A stretch of 45,026 nt of DNA, from NCBI GenBank assembly GCA_002431965.1, contig DJEW01000040.1:1438-46463 (forward strand), given 5' to 3'. Of the stretch, positions 13,962 to 21,904 are shown piece after piece. The stretch comes from Clostridiales bacterium UBA5888 (GTDB lineage: Bacteria > Bacillota > Clostridia > Oscillospirales > Oscillospiraceae). The first letter of the stretch is position 1. Each line of letters begins with the position of its first letter. Position numbers and translations under genes: made by a program. Below the pieces are notes generated by a model. It was given only the letters and a program-made list of their open reading frames with translations, made no database searches and had not been told where the DNA came from.

Positions 13962-14826
13962 GGTCGGAATGGCAATAATGCCCGCGGCATACCGCGATGA
14001 AATCCTGCACGGCGGGGAGGGGCTTTTTGCCCTTGCGCCAGATGAGGAGTATCTGCGTTTCAAGCGCCTTTTCGTCGATCTCGCGTATGTCGAGCCCGGC
14101 GCAGAGGCTCGACATCGAGGCGGGCAGTATCGCCGTGGCAAGCCCTGCCTTTGCCCACAGCACCGCGCCGCGCGCGTCGTCACACACGCAGAAGAAGTCC
14201 GCTTCCAGCGAGTGCATGGTAAAGGCATCCGTGATGAGCTTTTCATACCGCCGGTAGACGATGAGCGGACGCCCCGTCAGCTCGCTGAGCGCCGCCCGCC
14301 CGCGGCGCGGGGTCTCCTCTGCGGGCGCGGACACGGCGATCATAGGCTCCGTGCACAGCACGGTGTGCTCCACCTCGTCCAGCCGCAGGGGAGTGCGCAC
14401 GACGGACACGTCGATTATCCCGGCAAACAGAGAGTTGAAGAGTGAAAACGTCGTCCCGTCGTGCACCTCGAAGCTCGCCTCGGGGTTGCGCCGCGCGTAT
14501 TCGGCGATGAACGGTATCATCGGCGCGACGGTCGACGACGTCAGTCCCAGCCGCAGTATGCGCCGCCGCCCGAAGCGCTCGACCTCCTGTTTTGTCGAGT
14601 CGGCATAGCTCAAAAGCTCGCCCGCACGGCTGTAGAGCAGCGTCCCCGCCTCCGTAAGCGTCACGCCCTGGCTGCTGCGCTCAAAAAGGCGCACGCCCAG
14701 TTCCTCCTCAAGCAGCCGCAGCTGATAGCTCAGCGGCGGCTGGGACATATTCAGCCGCCGCGCCGCCTCGTTTATGCTGCCCGTGTCTGCGATTTCGCGG
14801 AAGTATTCAAGCTGGCGCAGATCCAT
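13951..14826 (-). CDS. LysR-type transcriptional regulator
   Basis: The 291-residue protein has the LysR winged HTH at residues 1-60 (MDLRQLEYFREIADTGSINEAARRLNMSQPPLSYQLRLLEEELGVRLFER pattern) and an effector-binding domain of two lobes from about 90. ATG 14826 is chosen: GGAGGA lies 4-5 bases upstream, and that site itself is inside the longer TTG-started frame. It is divergent from the ABC exporter operon at 14969, the usual arrangement for a LysR regulator and its target, so it may control the exporter as well as itself. The inducer is unknown. Its 3' end contains promoter elements for the toxin transcript. Confidence 0.88.
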   Translation of the reverse strand: MDLRQLEYFREIADTGSINEAARRLNMSQPPLSYQLRLLEEELGVRLFERSSQGVTLTEAGTLLYSRAGELLSYADSTKQEVERFGRRRILRLGLTSSTVAPMIPFIAEYARRNPEASFEVHDGTTFSLFNSLFAGIIDVSVVRTPLRLDEVEHTVLCTEPMIAVSAPAEETPRRGRAALSELTGRPLIVYRRYEKLITDAFTMHSLEADFFCVCDDARGAVLWAKAGLATAILPASMSSLCAGLDIREIDEKALETQILLIWRKGKKPLPAVQDFIAVCRGHYCHSDLAI

Positions 14827-14852
14827 GGTGTCCTCCAAGCTTTACAATATAA

Positions 14853-14880
14853 TTTATATATCGCAAAGCCATAAAAACAA
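14853..14880 (-). promoter_or_regulatory. Promoter of the LysR gene
   Basis: TTGTTT (14875-14880), a 16-base spacer and TATAAA (14853-14858) on the minus strand. The gap to the divergent ABC gene (14827-14968) is very AT-rich and must also hold that operon's promoter, for which I see no clean -35/-10 pair. Confidence 0.5.
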
Positions 14881-14968
14881 TATTATTCATATTGATGATA
14901 AAGTATTATACTAGCAAAGTCAATAGAAATACTATATCTATACTATAAAGTTGAACGGAGTGAAAAAA

Positions 14969-16729
14969 GTGAGAAGTCTCGCGGTCTATCTCAAAAGCTA
15001 TACGATAGAGAGCATACTCGCGCCGCTTTTCAAGCTGCTGGAGGTCGTGTTCGACCTGCTTGTCCCTATCGTCGTGGCGCGGATGATAGACGTCGGCATT
15101 GCCAACAATGACCGGAGGTATATCTGGGCCTGCTTCGGCGTGCTGCTGCTGATGGCGGCGCTGGGGCTGCTGTGCAGCATCACGGCGCAGTATTTCGCCG
15201 CGAAGGCGAGCGTCGGCTTTGCAGCAAACCTGCGGCAGGCGGTCTTTGACCACATTCAGAGCCTCTCGTTCACGGAGCTGGACACGCTCGGCTCGGACAC
15301 GATGATAACCCGCCTCACCGACGACATCAATCAGGTGCAGAACGGCGTGAACATGGGGCTGCGGCTGCTGCTGAGAAGCCCGTTCGTCGTGTTCGGCGCG
15401 ATGATAATGGCGTTCACCATCGACGTGAAGTGCGCGCTAGTGTACGCCGTGGCCATCCCGGTGCTGTTCGCCGTCGTGTTTGCCATCATGCTCGTCAGCA
15501 TTCCGCTATTTAAAAAGGTGCAGGCAGGGCTTGACCGCGTCACGGGTATGACGCGCGAAAACCTCACCGGCGTTCGCGTTATCCGCGCGTTCTGCCGCGA
15601 GGAGCAGTCCGTGGAGGAATTCGAGCAGAGCAACCGCGAGCTTACGCGCCTTAATGAATTTGTCGGGCGGATCTCGGCGCTGCTGAACCCCGTGACCTAT
15701 GTGCTCATCAACCTTGCGGCGGTGTTCGTCATCGACCGGGCTGCGGTGCAGGTCAACATCGGCAGCATCGCGCAGGGCGACGTCGTGGCGCTTTATAACT
15801 ACATGCTGCAGATAATCGTCGAGCTTATCAAGCTCGCCTCGCTCATCATCACGCTCAATAAATCCGTGGCGTGCGCCGGGCGCGTGGCGGGCGTGCTCGC
15901 TGTCGAGCCGAGCATGAGCTATCCCGCAGTCAGCTCCGCGGCGGATAAGCCCGCGCCGGACAGCGCCGCCGTGCGCTTTGACCATGTCAGCTTCACCTAC
16001 AAAAACGCCGGCGCACCCAGTCTCACGGACGTGAGCTTTGCCGCCGCGCGTGGGGAGACCGTCGGCATCATTGGCGGCACGGGCAGCGGCAAATCCACGC
16101 TTGTCAGCCTCATCCCCCGCTTTTACGATGCGAGCGCGGGCGGCGTGTATGTTGACGGTGCAAATGTCCGCGATTATACGCGCGAGGCGCTTTGCGGCAA
16201 GATCGCCGTCGTGCAGCAGCGCGCCGTGCTCTTCCAGGGCAGCATACGCGACAACCTCAAATGGGGCGGCGAGAACGCCGACGATGCGGCGCTCTGGGAT
16301 GCGCTGACCGCCGCACAGGCAAAGGATGTCGTCGAGGGCAAGCCCGGCGGGCTGGATTTCCGGCTTGAGCAGAACGGGCGCAACCTCTCCGGCGGACAGA
16401 AGCAGCGCCTTTCCATCGCCCGCGCGCTCGTGAAGAAGCCGGAGATACTCATCCTTGACGACAGCTCCAGCGCTCTGGACTTCGCCACCGATGCCGCGCT
16501 GAGAAAAGCCATCCACGCCATCTCCGGTGGCATGACCACCTTCATCGTCTCCCAGCGCATCGCCTGTATACGCCAGGCGGACAAAATACTTGTGCTCGAC
16601 AACGGCGCGCTCGCCGGGGCGGGCACGCATGACGAGCTTATGCGCGCCTGCACGGTCTACCGCGAGATATACTTCTCGCAATTTCCGGAGGAGCGCGCAG
16701 CCTGCGGGAAAGGGGGCGTGCAGCAGTGA
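14969..16729 (+). CDS. ABC exporter half-transporter 1 (degenerate ATP site)
   Basis: The product (586 residues) has six membrane helices (to about 310) and one nucleotide-binding domain: Walker A GGTGSGKST (369-377), signature LSGGQ (473-477), Walker B ILILDDSSSALD (493-504). The catalytic Glu is replaced by Asp (D498) and the switch His by Gln (SQR, Q529). Such changes mark the degenerate site of heterodimeric exporters of the BmrCD/TM287-288 type, whose partner is the next gene. GTG 14969 has GGAG 8 bases upstream; the TTG at 14951 precedes that site and is rejected. It overlaps the next gene by four bases. Substrate unknown: drugs, lipids or peptides are all possible. Confidence 0.88.
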   Translation: MRSLAVYLKSYTIESILAPLFKLLEVVFDLLVPIVVARMIDVGIANNDRRYIWACFGVLLLMAALGLLCSITAQYFAAKASVGFAANLRQAVFDHIQSLSFTELDTLGSDTMITRLTDDINQVQNGVNMGLRLLLRSPFVVFGAMIMAFTIDVKCALVYAVAIPVLFAVVFAIMLVSIPLFKKVQAGLDRVTGMTRENLTGVRVIRAFCREEQSVEEFEQSNRELTRLNEFVGRISALLNPVTYVLINLAAVFVIDRAAVQVNIGSIAQGDVVALYNYMLQIIVELIKLASLIITLNKSVACAGRVAGVLAVEPSMSYPAVSSAADKPAPDSAAVRFDHVSFTYKNAGAPSLTDVSFAAARGETVGIIGGTGSGKSTLVSLIPRFYDASAGGVYVDGANVRDYTREALCGKIAVVQQRAVLFQGSIRDNLKWGGENADDAALWDALTAAQAKDVVEGKPGGLDFRLEQNGRNLSGGQKQRLSIARALVKKPEILILDDSSSALDFATDAALRKAIHAISGGMTTFIVSQRIACIRQADKILVLDNGALAGAGTHDELMRACTVYREIYFSQFPEERAACGKGGVQQ

Positions 16730-18480
16730 AAGCCAAAGAGAATGCCGAAAATGTCAACGGCCGCGAGGTGCTGCGCAAGCTTTTGACGCGCATCGCGCGC
16801 TACCGCTTCCTTCTTGTGCTGAGCGTCGTTCTCGCCGCCGCAACGGTCGTTTTGCAGCTATACGTTCCCGTACTTTTCGGCGATGCTATCGACAACATCG
16901 TCGCCGCGCACAAGGTGGATTTTGCCGCCATGTGGGTGTATCTGCGCGCGATCATCGTCTGCGCCGCCGTCTCCGGCGTGACCGGCTGGGTCATGAGTCT
17001 TCTGAATAACCGCATGACCTACCGCGTCGTGCAGGATATACGCTCCCAGTCCATCCGCCATATCCAGCGTCTTCCGCTTTCTTACCTTGACCGCCACAGC
17101 ACCGGCGACATCGTCTCGCGCATCATTGCCGACGCGGACATACTCTCAGACGGTCTCCTCCTCGGCTTCACGCAGCTTTTCTCCGGCATTGTCACCATTG
17201 TATTCACGCTCATTTTCATGTTCTCAAAGAACGTGTGGATAACGCTCTTTGTCATATGCCTCACCCCGGTCAGCTTTCTCGTGGCAAAGTTCATCTCCAC
17301 CCGCTCATACAGCATGTTCCGCCGGCAGAGCGAGACGCGCGGACGGCAAACGGCGCTTATTGAAGAGATGATCGGCAGCCAGAAGGTCGTGCGCGCGTTC
17401 GGGTATGAGGCGAAGTCCTCCGCCCGCTTCGACGCGCTCAACCGTGAGCTTCAGCAGTGCAGCCAGCAGGCGGTGTTCTATTCGTCCATCACAAACCCCT
17501 CCACGCGCTTTGTCAACAGCATCATCTATGCCGGGGTCGCGCTCATCGGCGCGCTGCTCATTCCCGGCGGGGCGCTCACCGTGGGCGGGCTGTCGGTGCT
17601 GCTGTCCTACGCCAACCAGTATATGAAGCCCTTCAACGACATCAGCTCCGTCGTCACCGAGATGCAGAACGCCCTCGCCTGCGCCGCGCGCCTGTTTGCA
17701 CTGCTGGAGGAGGACGCGGAAAGCCCCGACGCGCCCGGTACGCTCGGCACGGTCGAAGGGCGTGTGGACATCGACAGCGTCGCATTCAGCTACGATAAGT
17801 CCCGCAGGCTCATTGAGGACTTCAACCTGCGCGCCGATCCCGGCATGCGCATTGCCGTCGTCGGTCCCACCGGCTGCGGCAAGACGACGTTCATCAACCT
17901 CCTCATGCGCTTTTATGACGTCGATGCCGGCAGCATCAGCATCGACGGGCACGATATAAAATCGCTCTCGCGCCACGCGCTGCGCTCGGCCTACGGCATG
18001 GTTTTGCAGGACACGTGGATAAAGCAGGGCACGGTGCGCGAGAACATCGCCTTCGGCAAGCCCGACGCCACGGACGCTGAGATCATCGCCGCAGCAAAGG
18101 AGGCGCACAGCTGGGAGTTCATCGCGCGCCTGCCGCAGGGGCTGGATACCGTGCTGCATGAGGACAGCATCAGTCAGGGGCAAAAGCAGCTTTTGTGCAT
18201 CACGCGCGTCATGCTGACGCTCCCGCCGATGCTCATCCTCGACGAGGCGACCTCCAGCATCGACACGCGCACGGAGCTTCTTATTCAGGAGGCGTTCGAC
18301 AAGCTCATGCAGGGCAGGACGAGCTTCGTCGTCGCGCACCGGCTCTCCACCGTCCGCAGCGCATCGCTCATCCTTGTCATGCGCGACGGACGCATTATCG
18401 AGCAGGGCACGCATGAGGAGCTTCTCGCCCGCGGCGGCTTTTACGCCCGGCTCTATAACAGCCAGTTTCAGACCGTATAG
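16726..18480 (+). CDS. ABC exporter half-transporter 2 (catalytic ATP site)
   Basis: This 584-residue partner has six membrane helices and a nucleotide-binding domain with Walker A GPTGCGKTT (380-388), Walker B LILDEATS with catalytic E507 and switch H538. Its signature is ISQGQ (482-486) instead of LSGGQ. The two halves are complementary: this chain's good Walker motifs face the good LSGGQ of half 1, and its poor signature faces half 1's degenerate Walker B. This strongly supports an obligate heterodimer. The GTG start overlaps the upstream TGA stop (GTGA), implying coupled translation in equal amounts. A branched terminator follows. Confidence 0.9.
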   Translation: MKAKENAENVNGREVLRKLLTRIARYRFLLVLSVVLAAATVVLQLYVPVLFGDAIDNIVAAHKVDFAAMWVYLRAIIVCAAVSGVTGWVMSLLNNRMTYRVVQDIRSQSIRHIQRLPLSYLDRHSTGDIVSRIIADADILSDGLLLGFTQLFSGIVTIVFTLIFMFSKNVWITLFVICLTPVSFLVAKFISTRSYSMFRRQSETRGRQTALIEEMIGSQKVVRAFGYEAKSSARFDALNRELQQCSQQAVFYSSITNPSTRFVNSIIYAGVALIGALLIPGGALTVGGLSVLLSYANQYMKPFNDISSVVTEMQNALACAARLFALLEEDAESPDAPGTLGTVEGRVDIDSVAFSYDKSRRLIEDFNLRADPGMRIAVVGPTGCGKTTFINLLMRFYDVDAGSISIDGHDIKSLSRHALRSAYGMVLQDTWIKQGTVRENIAFGKPDATDAEIIAAAKEAHSWEFIARLPQGLDTVLHEDSISQGQKQLLCITRVMLTLPPMLILDEATSSIDTRTELLIQEAFDKLMQGRTSFVVAHRLSTVRSASLILVMRDGRIIEQGTHEELLARGGFYARLYNSQFQTV

Positions 18481-18496
18481 ATATTATAAAGCAGCA

Positions 18497-18550
18497 GGCA
18501 GCGCCTTCCGCCGGTCCGTATATGACCGCAGGGCGCTGCCCTTGATTTTT
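18497..18550 (+). terminator. Terminator of the ABC exporter operon
   Basis: A 9-bp outer stem (18497-18505 with 18532-18540) contains an inner GGTC/GACC hairpin and is followed by CTTGATTTTTA. Confidence 0.7.
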
Positions 18551-18564
18551 ATGCGCACTTTTTC

Positions 18565-18592
18565 TTGCATTTTTCCAATTATATGATACAAT
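18565..18592 (+). promoter_or_regulatory. Promoter of the lipoprotein gene
   Basis: TTGCAT (18565-18570), a 16-base spacer and TACAAT (18587-18592), about 50 bases upstream of the ATG at 18645. Confidence 0.65.
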
Positions 18593-18644
18593 GGAGTGTA
18601 ATTACAAGTATGCTTTGGCGCTGCGCCTTGTTTGGGAGAATCGT

Positions 18645-19718
18645 ATGAATATGACAAAAAAGCTGATCGCTCTCGTGCTGCTGGCGGCTGCGGCTCTGCT
18701 CGCCGCCTGCGGGCAGACCCCGCCCGCTGCGGAGACCGCCGCCGGGGCGGACGATGTGTTCCGTTCCGACCTCACGGCGATAGATTATCTTGAGGGAACA
18801 TGGACGAATAACCGCGGGCAGTATATCACCGCCGCGCGCGGAGACGGCATGCTCATTGTATGGGAGACGAACATTCCCCTTCCCTCCTTCGGGCTGTATG
18901 TGCTGACCGACGGCGTGCTGCGCGGCGGCAGCGCCGACGGGGAGCAGACCGATCTTCTCGGCTTTTCCCGCGTGGATGGCGACACCATCACCGTGCGCGA
19001 TCTCGTCAACAGCGAGGAGAGCACCTTTGTCCGCGAATCGCCGGAAGCCGACCCTTCGCGGCTGGACAACGACTATGTGTTCTGGTCGATGAACCGTGCC
19101 GGGGCTTACCTCACGGGTATGTGGATGAACGATGCCGGGAACTACTTTACGCTCTCCACGGACGGCAGCTCAGTCAGCTTCAACTCTGATCTGCCGTGTC
19201 CCGACTGCGACTACATAGATTTTTATGAGGGCGTGCTCTGCGGCTTTACGCAAAATGCCGACGGCACGGTGACGCGCACCCCGCTTTTCACGTTCGACAT
19301 CATTTCCGAGGATGAAGTGCGCGTGCTCTGTCATGCCGACGGCAGCGAGAGCGTTTTTGACCGCCTCAGTCACGAGCTGGACGAGGCGCTGCTCAACAGC
19401 GAGTATATTTTCGCCAACAACCAGCGTGCGTTTGCGTTTCTGAACGGCGAATGGAAGAGCGAGGACGGATACTTTTTCCGCGTTGAGAGCACCGGCGGCT
19501 CGCTCACGTGGAACACCAACCTCCCGCTGGACGACAGCTGCTCTTCCTACGGCTTCTCCGGCGGCGGGCTTGTCGGCACAACGACGGACGAAAACGGCGG
19601 GGAAGTCAATACGGAGATATACTCCTTCCGTGTTATTTCCGAAAACGAGCTTGAGCTGACCGTGTGCGCCGCCGGCGACACATACACGCTCATAAGAGAG
19701 AGCGAGGGGCAGTCATGA
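18645..19718 (+). CDS. Lipoprotein with three tandem ~90-residue repeats
   Basis: The 357-residue product opens with a lipoprotein signal: MNMTKKLIALVLLAAAALLAAC, with lipobox LAAC and lipidated C22. The mature part is three copies of one domain, at about 45-132, 151-243 and 261-353. Each starts with a Y/F-L-x-G-x-W line (YLEGTWTN, YLTGMWMN, FLNGEWKS), continues with a Gly-Gln/Asn-Tyr strand and N/D-L/I-P-L turn, and ends VRES, DRLS or IRES. The pattern suggests small beta-barrel or lipocalin-like units on the cell surface. No enzyme motif is seen and I know no named family. ATG 18645 follows GGGAGAA by about 6 bases. The stop overlaps the next start by four bases (ATGA), so the next gene is probably its partner. 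Confidence 0.75.
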   Translation: MNMTKKLIALVLLAAAALLAACGQTPPAAETAAGADDVFRSDLTAIDYLEGTWTNNRGQYITAARGDGMLIVWETNIPLPSFGLYVLTDGVLRGGSADGEQTDLLGFSRVDGDTITVRDLVNSEESTFVRESPEADPSRLDNDYVFWSMNRAGAYLTGMWMNDAGNYFTLSTDGSSVSFNSDLPCPDCDYIDFYEGVLCGFTQNADGTVTRTPLFTFDIISEDEVRVLCHADGSESVFDRLSHELDEALLNSEYIFANNQRAFAFLNGEWKSEDGYFFRVESTGGSLTWNTNLPLDDSCSSYGFSGGGLVGTTTDENGGEVNTEIYSFRVISENELELTVCAAGDTYTLIRESEGQS

Positions 19719-20338
19719 TCAACATCAAACGCGAAGCTCAGGCTATTGCGCCCGGTCGTGAGCCGGAGCATCTGAAGGTCATGCTCGGCAATTTCGTCTC
19801 CGCGATCGACAGCGCGTTCCCCGGCAAGCGCATCATCTGGAACGACTGGGATCACGCGCGGTTTGACAGGCTTGCAGGCTATCTTTGTACGGAGCTGGGA
19901 TATTCCGCGGGCGCGCCGTTTCTCACCGCCTACGGCTACACCATCGTGACGGACAGCGGCGTCATCTGTCCGGAGGTGGAGGGCGAGGACAGGTCTGGCG
20001 CAGATCCCGCGACGGAGTGCAAGGCGGAAGCGGAGGCGTCAGGCGCTTCCGTGCCGGAGAGCGGGAATAAATCGCAGCCCTCCGCCGGGGAGGCGCGCGT
20101 ATCGGAGGATATTGCCGTTCACACGGGCAGGATCGTGCGCGTGCTTGGAAACAGGAACAGCGGCTTTCTCCGTGATGACGCAACCGGCAGCGACTATTAT
20201 TTCAATATACGCAGCTTCACCCAGTGGGCGGACGCGCTCGCGCCCGGGCGCGCAGTCACTTTCCGCCTCGCCCGCCGTTTTGACCGCAGTCACGGCTGCA
20301 TGCGTGAGAATGCCGTGGAGCTGAGTTACGTTGACTGA
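19715..20338 (+). CDS. Unknown protein with cold-shock-like C-terminal domain
   Basis: The 207-residue product has an N-terminal domain (about 1-90, with IIWNDWDHARFDRLAGYL and an FLTAYGYTIVTDSGVICPE segment), an Ala/Glu/Ser-rich linker (about 95-130) and a C-terminal part. The latter (HTGRIVRVLGNRNSGFLRDD…DYYFNIRSFTQWADALAPGRAVTFRLARR) resembles an OB-fold cold-shock domain: G-x-I, GF-x-DD, a V/F-x-x-S/R line and a PG-V-x-F strand. Nucleic-acid binding is therefore plausible. There is no signal peptide, so it is cytoplasmic while its overlapping upstream partner is an exported lipoprotein; that pairing is odd. The ATG at 19715 overlaps the lipoprotein TGA. Confidence 0.65.
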   Translation: MINIKREAQAIAPGREPEHLKVMLGNFVSAIDSAFPGKRIIWNDWDHARFDRLAGYLCTELGYSAGAPFLTAYGYTIVTDSGVICPEVEGEDRSGADPATECKAEAEASGASVPESGNKSQPSAGEARVSEDIAVHTGRIVRVLGNRNSGFLRDDATGSDYYFNIRSFTQWADALAPGRAVTFRLARRFDRSHGCMRENAVELSYVD

Positions 20339-20357
20339 AAGGGCGTGCAGAAAACAC

Positions 20358-20386
20358 TTGAATTTTCGCCATATATGTAATATAAT
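20358..20386 (+). promoter_or_regulatory. Promoter of tRNA-Leu
   Basis: TTGAAT (20358-20363), 17 bases, TATAAT (20381-20386), placed 12 bases before the tRNA 5' end. Confidence 0.8.
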
Positions 20387-20398
20387 TTCCACTAGCGC

Positions 20399-20484
20399 GC
20401 CGGTGTGATGGAATGGTAGACGTAGCGGATTCAAAATCCGCCGATGGCGACATCGTGTGGGTTCGAGTCCCACCACCGGCACCA
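20399..20484 (+). tRNA. tRNA-Leu (anticodon CAA)
   Basis: An 86-base class II tRNA. The acceptor stem pairs GCCGGTG (20399-20405) with CACCGGC (20474-20480), followed by A and an encoded CCA (20482-20484). The anticodon loop TTCAAAA has CAA at 20432-20434, reading UUG. GGTTCGAGTCC is the T arm, and a long variable arm is present as expected for tRNA-Leu. Confidence 0.95.
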
Positions 20485-20489
20485 GGAGC

Positions 20490-20518
20490 AGGCAGCACCT
20501 CTTGCAGAGGTGCTGCCT
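20490..20518. repeat. 29-bp palindromic hairpin, left copy
   Basis: A perfect 13-bp stem with a TGC loop directly after the tRNA. A near-identical copy (one base different) is at 20724-20752, so the two border a 265-bp block. No T tract follows, but it may still process or terminate the tRNA transcript. Confidence 0.75.
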
Positions 20519-20634
20519 CAGACTGTCAAAAAAACAAAGCTTTAAGGTCAGATAAGAGAGCCGCGGGGGAGCTTGAGGGGGCAAGGCCCGCCTCAAATCG
20601 GATAAACCGCCGTCGAAAGCCTTGGTATATCAAG

Positions 20635-20720
20635 GCTTTCGGTGACAGCATTTTGAAAGCGTTCAAAATGCTCGGCGGAAAGCGCGGTCAAAAAAGTCCT
20701 GTGAGGACTTTTTTGACAAG
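20635..20720 (+). repeat. 86-bp dispersed repeat, copy 1
   Basis: It contains two hairpins: AGCATTTTGAA / TTCAAAATGCT, and a 14-bp stem whose arms carry GTCAAAAAAGTCCT and its complement with a GTG loop. The same 86 bases, with four differences that keep both hairpins, occur inverted at 44941-45026. The block 20519-20634 before it holds another 10-bp hairpin (GAAAGCCTTG…CAAGGCTTTC) but no gene. Confidence 0.85.
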
Positions 20721-20723
20721 CTA

Positions 20724-20752
20724 AGGCAGCACCTCTTGCGGAGGTGCTGCCT
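20724..20752. repeat. 29-bp palindromic hairpin, right copy
   Basis: Same as 20490-20518 except one base in the right arm, giving a wobble pair. With the left copy it frames the repeat cassette like a terminal inverted or direct repeat. Confidence 0.75.
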
Positions 20753-20771
20753 GTTTGTCGTATAAGTATGC

Positions 20772-20805
20772 AAAACCCCGGAAAACTTTGATTTTCCGGG
20801 GTTTT
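20772..20805. terminator. Terminator of rplM-rpsI
   Basis: A perfect 14-bp stem (20772-20785 with 20792-20805) with A residues left and T residues right, so it works in both directions. It is 30 bases past the rpsI stop. Confidence 0.8.
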
Positions 20806-20835
20806 TGAAGCAATTTGATTGAAAATCGCGCCCAA

Positions 20836-21246
20836 TTATCTCTTTGAGAACTGAGGTGCGCGACGGGCGGCCTTGAGACCGTATTTTTTACGCTCTTTCA
20901 TTCTCGGGTCGCGGGTCAGGAAGCCTGCGGATTTGAGCGCGGCGCGGTAGCTCTCATCGACGACGAGCAGCGCGCGGGCGATGCCGTGGCGGATGGCGCC
21001 GGCCTGACCGGAAACGCCGCCGCCGGTAACGGTGGCTTCAATATCGACCTTGCCGAGGGTGCCGGTGGTGACGAGCGGCTGACGGACGATCAGCTTGAGC
21101 GTGTCAAGACCGAAGTAATCGTCGATGTCGCGGCCGTTGATGGTGATGGCGCCGCTGCCGTTGGGGATGAGGTGAACGCGCGCGACGGAGGACTTCCTGC
21201 GTCCGGTGCCGTACATATAGGGCTTCTTGCACTTATAGGTTGCCAT
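20836..21246 (-). CDS. rpsI: 30S ribosomal protein S9
   Basis: The 136-residue protein is a complete S9: GTGRRKSSVARV near the start, the GGGVSGQAGAIRHGIARAL core and the basic tail ending in KYGLKAARRAPQFSKR, whose last lysine-arginine reaches the P-site tRNA in known ribosomes. It follows rplM by 17 bases on the same strand, the standard L13-S9 operon. The ATG at 21246 has GGAGGAAAT just upstream. Confidence 0.97.
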   Translation of the reverse strand: MATYKCKKPYMYGTGRRKSSVARVHLIPNGSGAITINGRDIDDYFGLDTLKLIVRQPLVTTGTLGKVDIEATVTGGGVSGQAGAIRHGIARALLVVDESYRAALKSAGFLTRDPRMKERKKYGLKAARRAPQFSKR

Positions 21247-21263
21247 ATTCTATTTCCTCCTTC

Positions 21264-21692
21264 TTAGCGTTCCCAGACTTCGGGCTTCTGAGCCGCATGG
21301 TCATGCTCTGCGTCCGCGTAAATTCTCAGGCGCTTGAGCTGCCACTCGGCGATGGTGTTCTTCTGGAGCATGCCGCGCACAGCAAGGCGCATTGCCAGCT
21401 CCGGCTTCTTCGCCATGAGGGTCTTGTACTGGGTCTCCTTCAGACCGCCGGGATAACCGGAGTGAGTGCGGTAGTACTTCTGTTCAAGCTTCTTGCCGGT
21501 GAGAACTGCGTCCTTGGCGTTGATGATGATGACGTAGTCGCCGCAGTCAACGTGAGGGGTGTAGTCGGTCTTGAGCTTGCCGCGGAGCAGGTCTGCGGCG
21601 AGAGCAGCGGTTTTGCCCATGGGCTTGCCGGCTGCATCAAGGATGTACCACTTACGGGTAACGGATTCCTTGGTTGCCATAGTAGTAGACAT
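21264..21692 (-). CDS. rplM: 50S ribosomal protein L13
   Basis: The 142-residue protein is a full L13: RKWYILDAAGKPMGKTAALAADLLRGK, the TPHVDCGDYVIIINA block and KYYRTHSGYPGGLKE. It is an early 50S assembly protein. ATG 21692 has GGAGG 7 bases upstream. It is the first gene of the rplM-rpsI operon, with a near-consensus promoter about 80 bases upstream. Confidence 0.97.
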   Translation of the reverse strand: MSTTMATKESVTRKWYILDAAGKPMGKTAALAADLLRGKLKTDYTPHVDCGDYVIIINAKDAVLTGKKLEQKYYRTHSGYPGGLKETQYKTLMAKKPELAMRLAVRGMLQKNTIAEWQLKRLRIYADAEHDHAAQKPEVWER

Positions 21693-21772
21693 ATCTGTGC
21701 CTCCATATAGAATAAATGTTTTGACATTTCAGCTGCGCGCGATTACAATACCCGTATCAAACGCGCTTTATC

Positions 21773-21801
21773 TTTATACCACAAGCATTTTGCCCTGTCA
21801 A
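21773..21801 (-). promoter_or_regulatory. Promoter of rplM-rpsI
   Basis: TTGACA (21796-21801), exactly 17 bases, TATAAA (21773-21778) on the minus strand. The leader of about 75 bases could hold an L13 autoregulatory site, but I cannot show one. Confidence 0.8.
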
Positions 21802-21904
21802 CACCTATTTTAATTCTGAATTTCAAATCTCGCAAATACTCGCTTATTCTTTGAATTTCTCCGTATTGCTCAAATCGAATTTTTAATTTTCCGAGGAACA
21901 AAAA

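Noticed and set aside
20413..20724. 103-codon plus-strand frame starting MVDVADSKSADG
   Set aside because: Its first third is a translation of tRNA-Leu, a common false call, and the rest is the repeat cassette.
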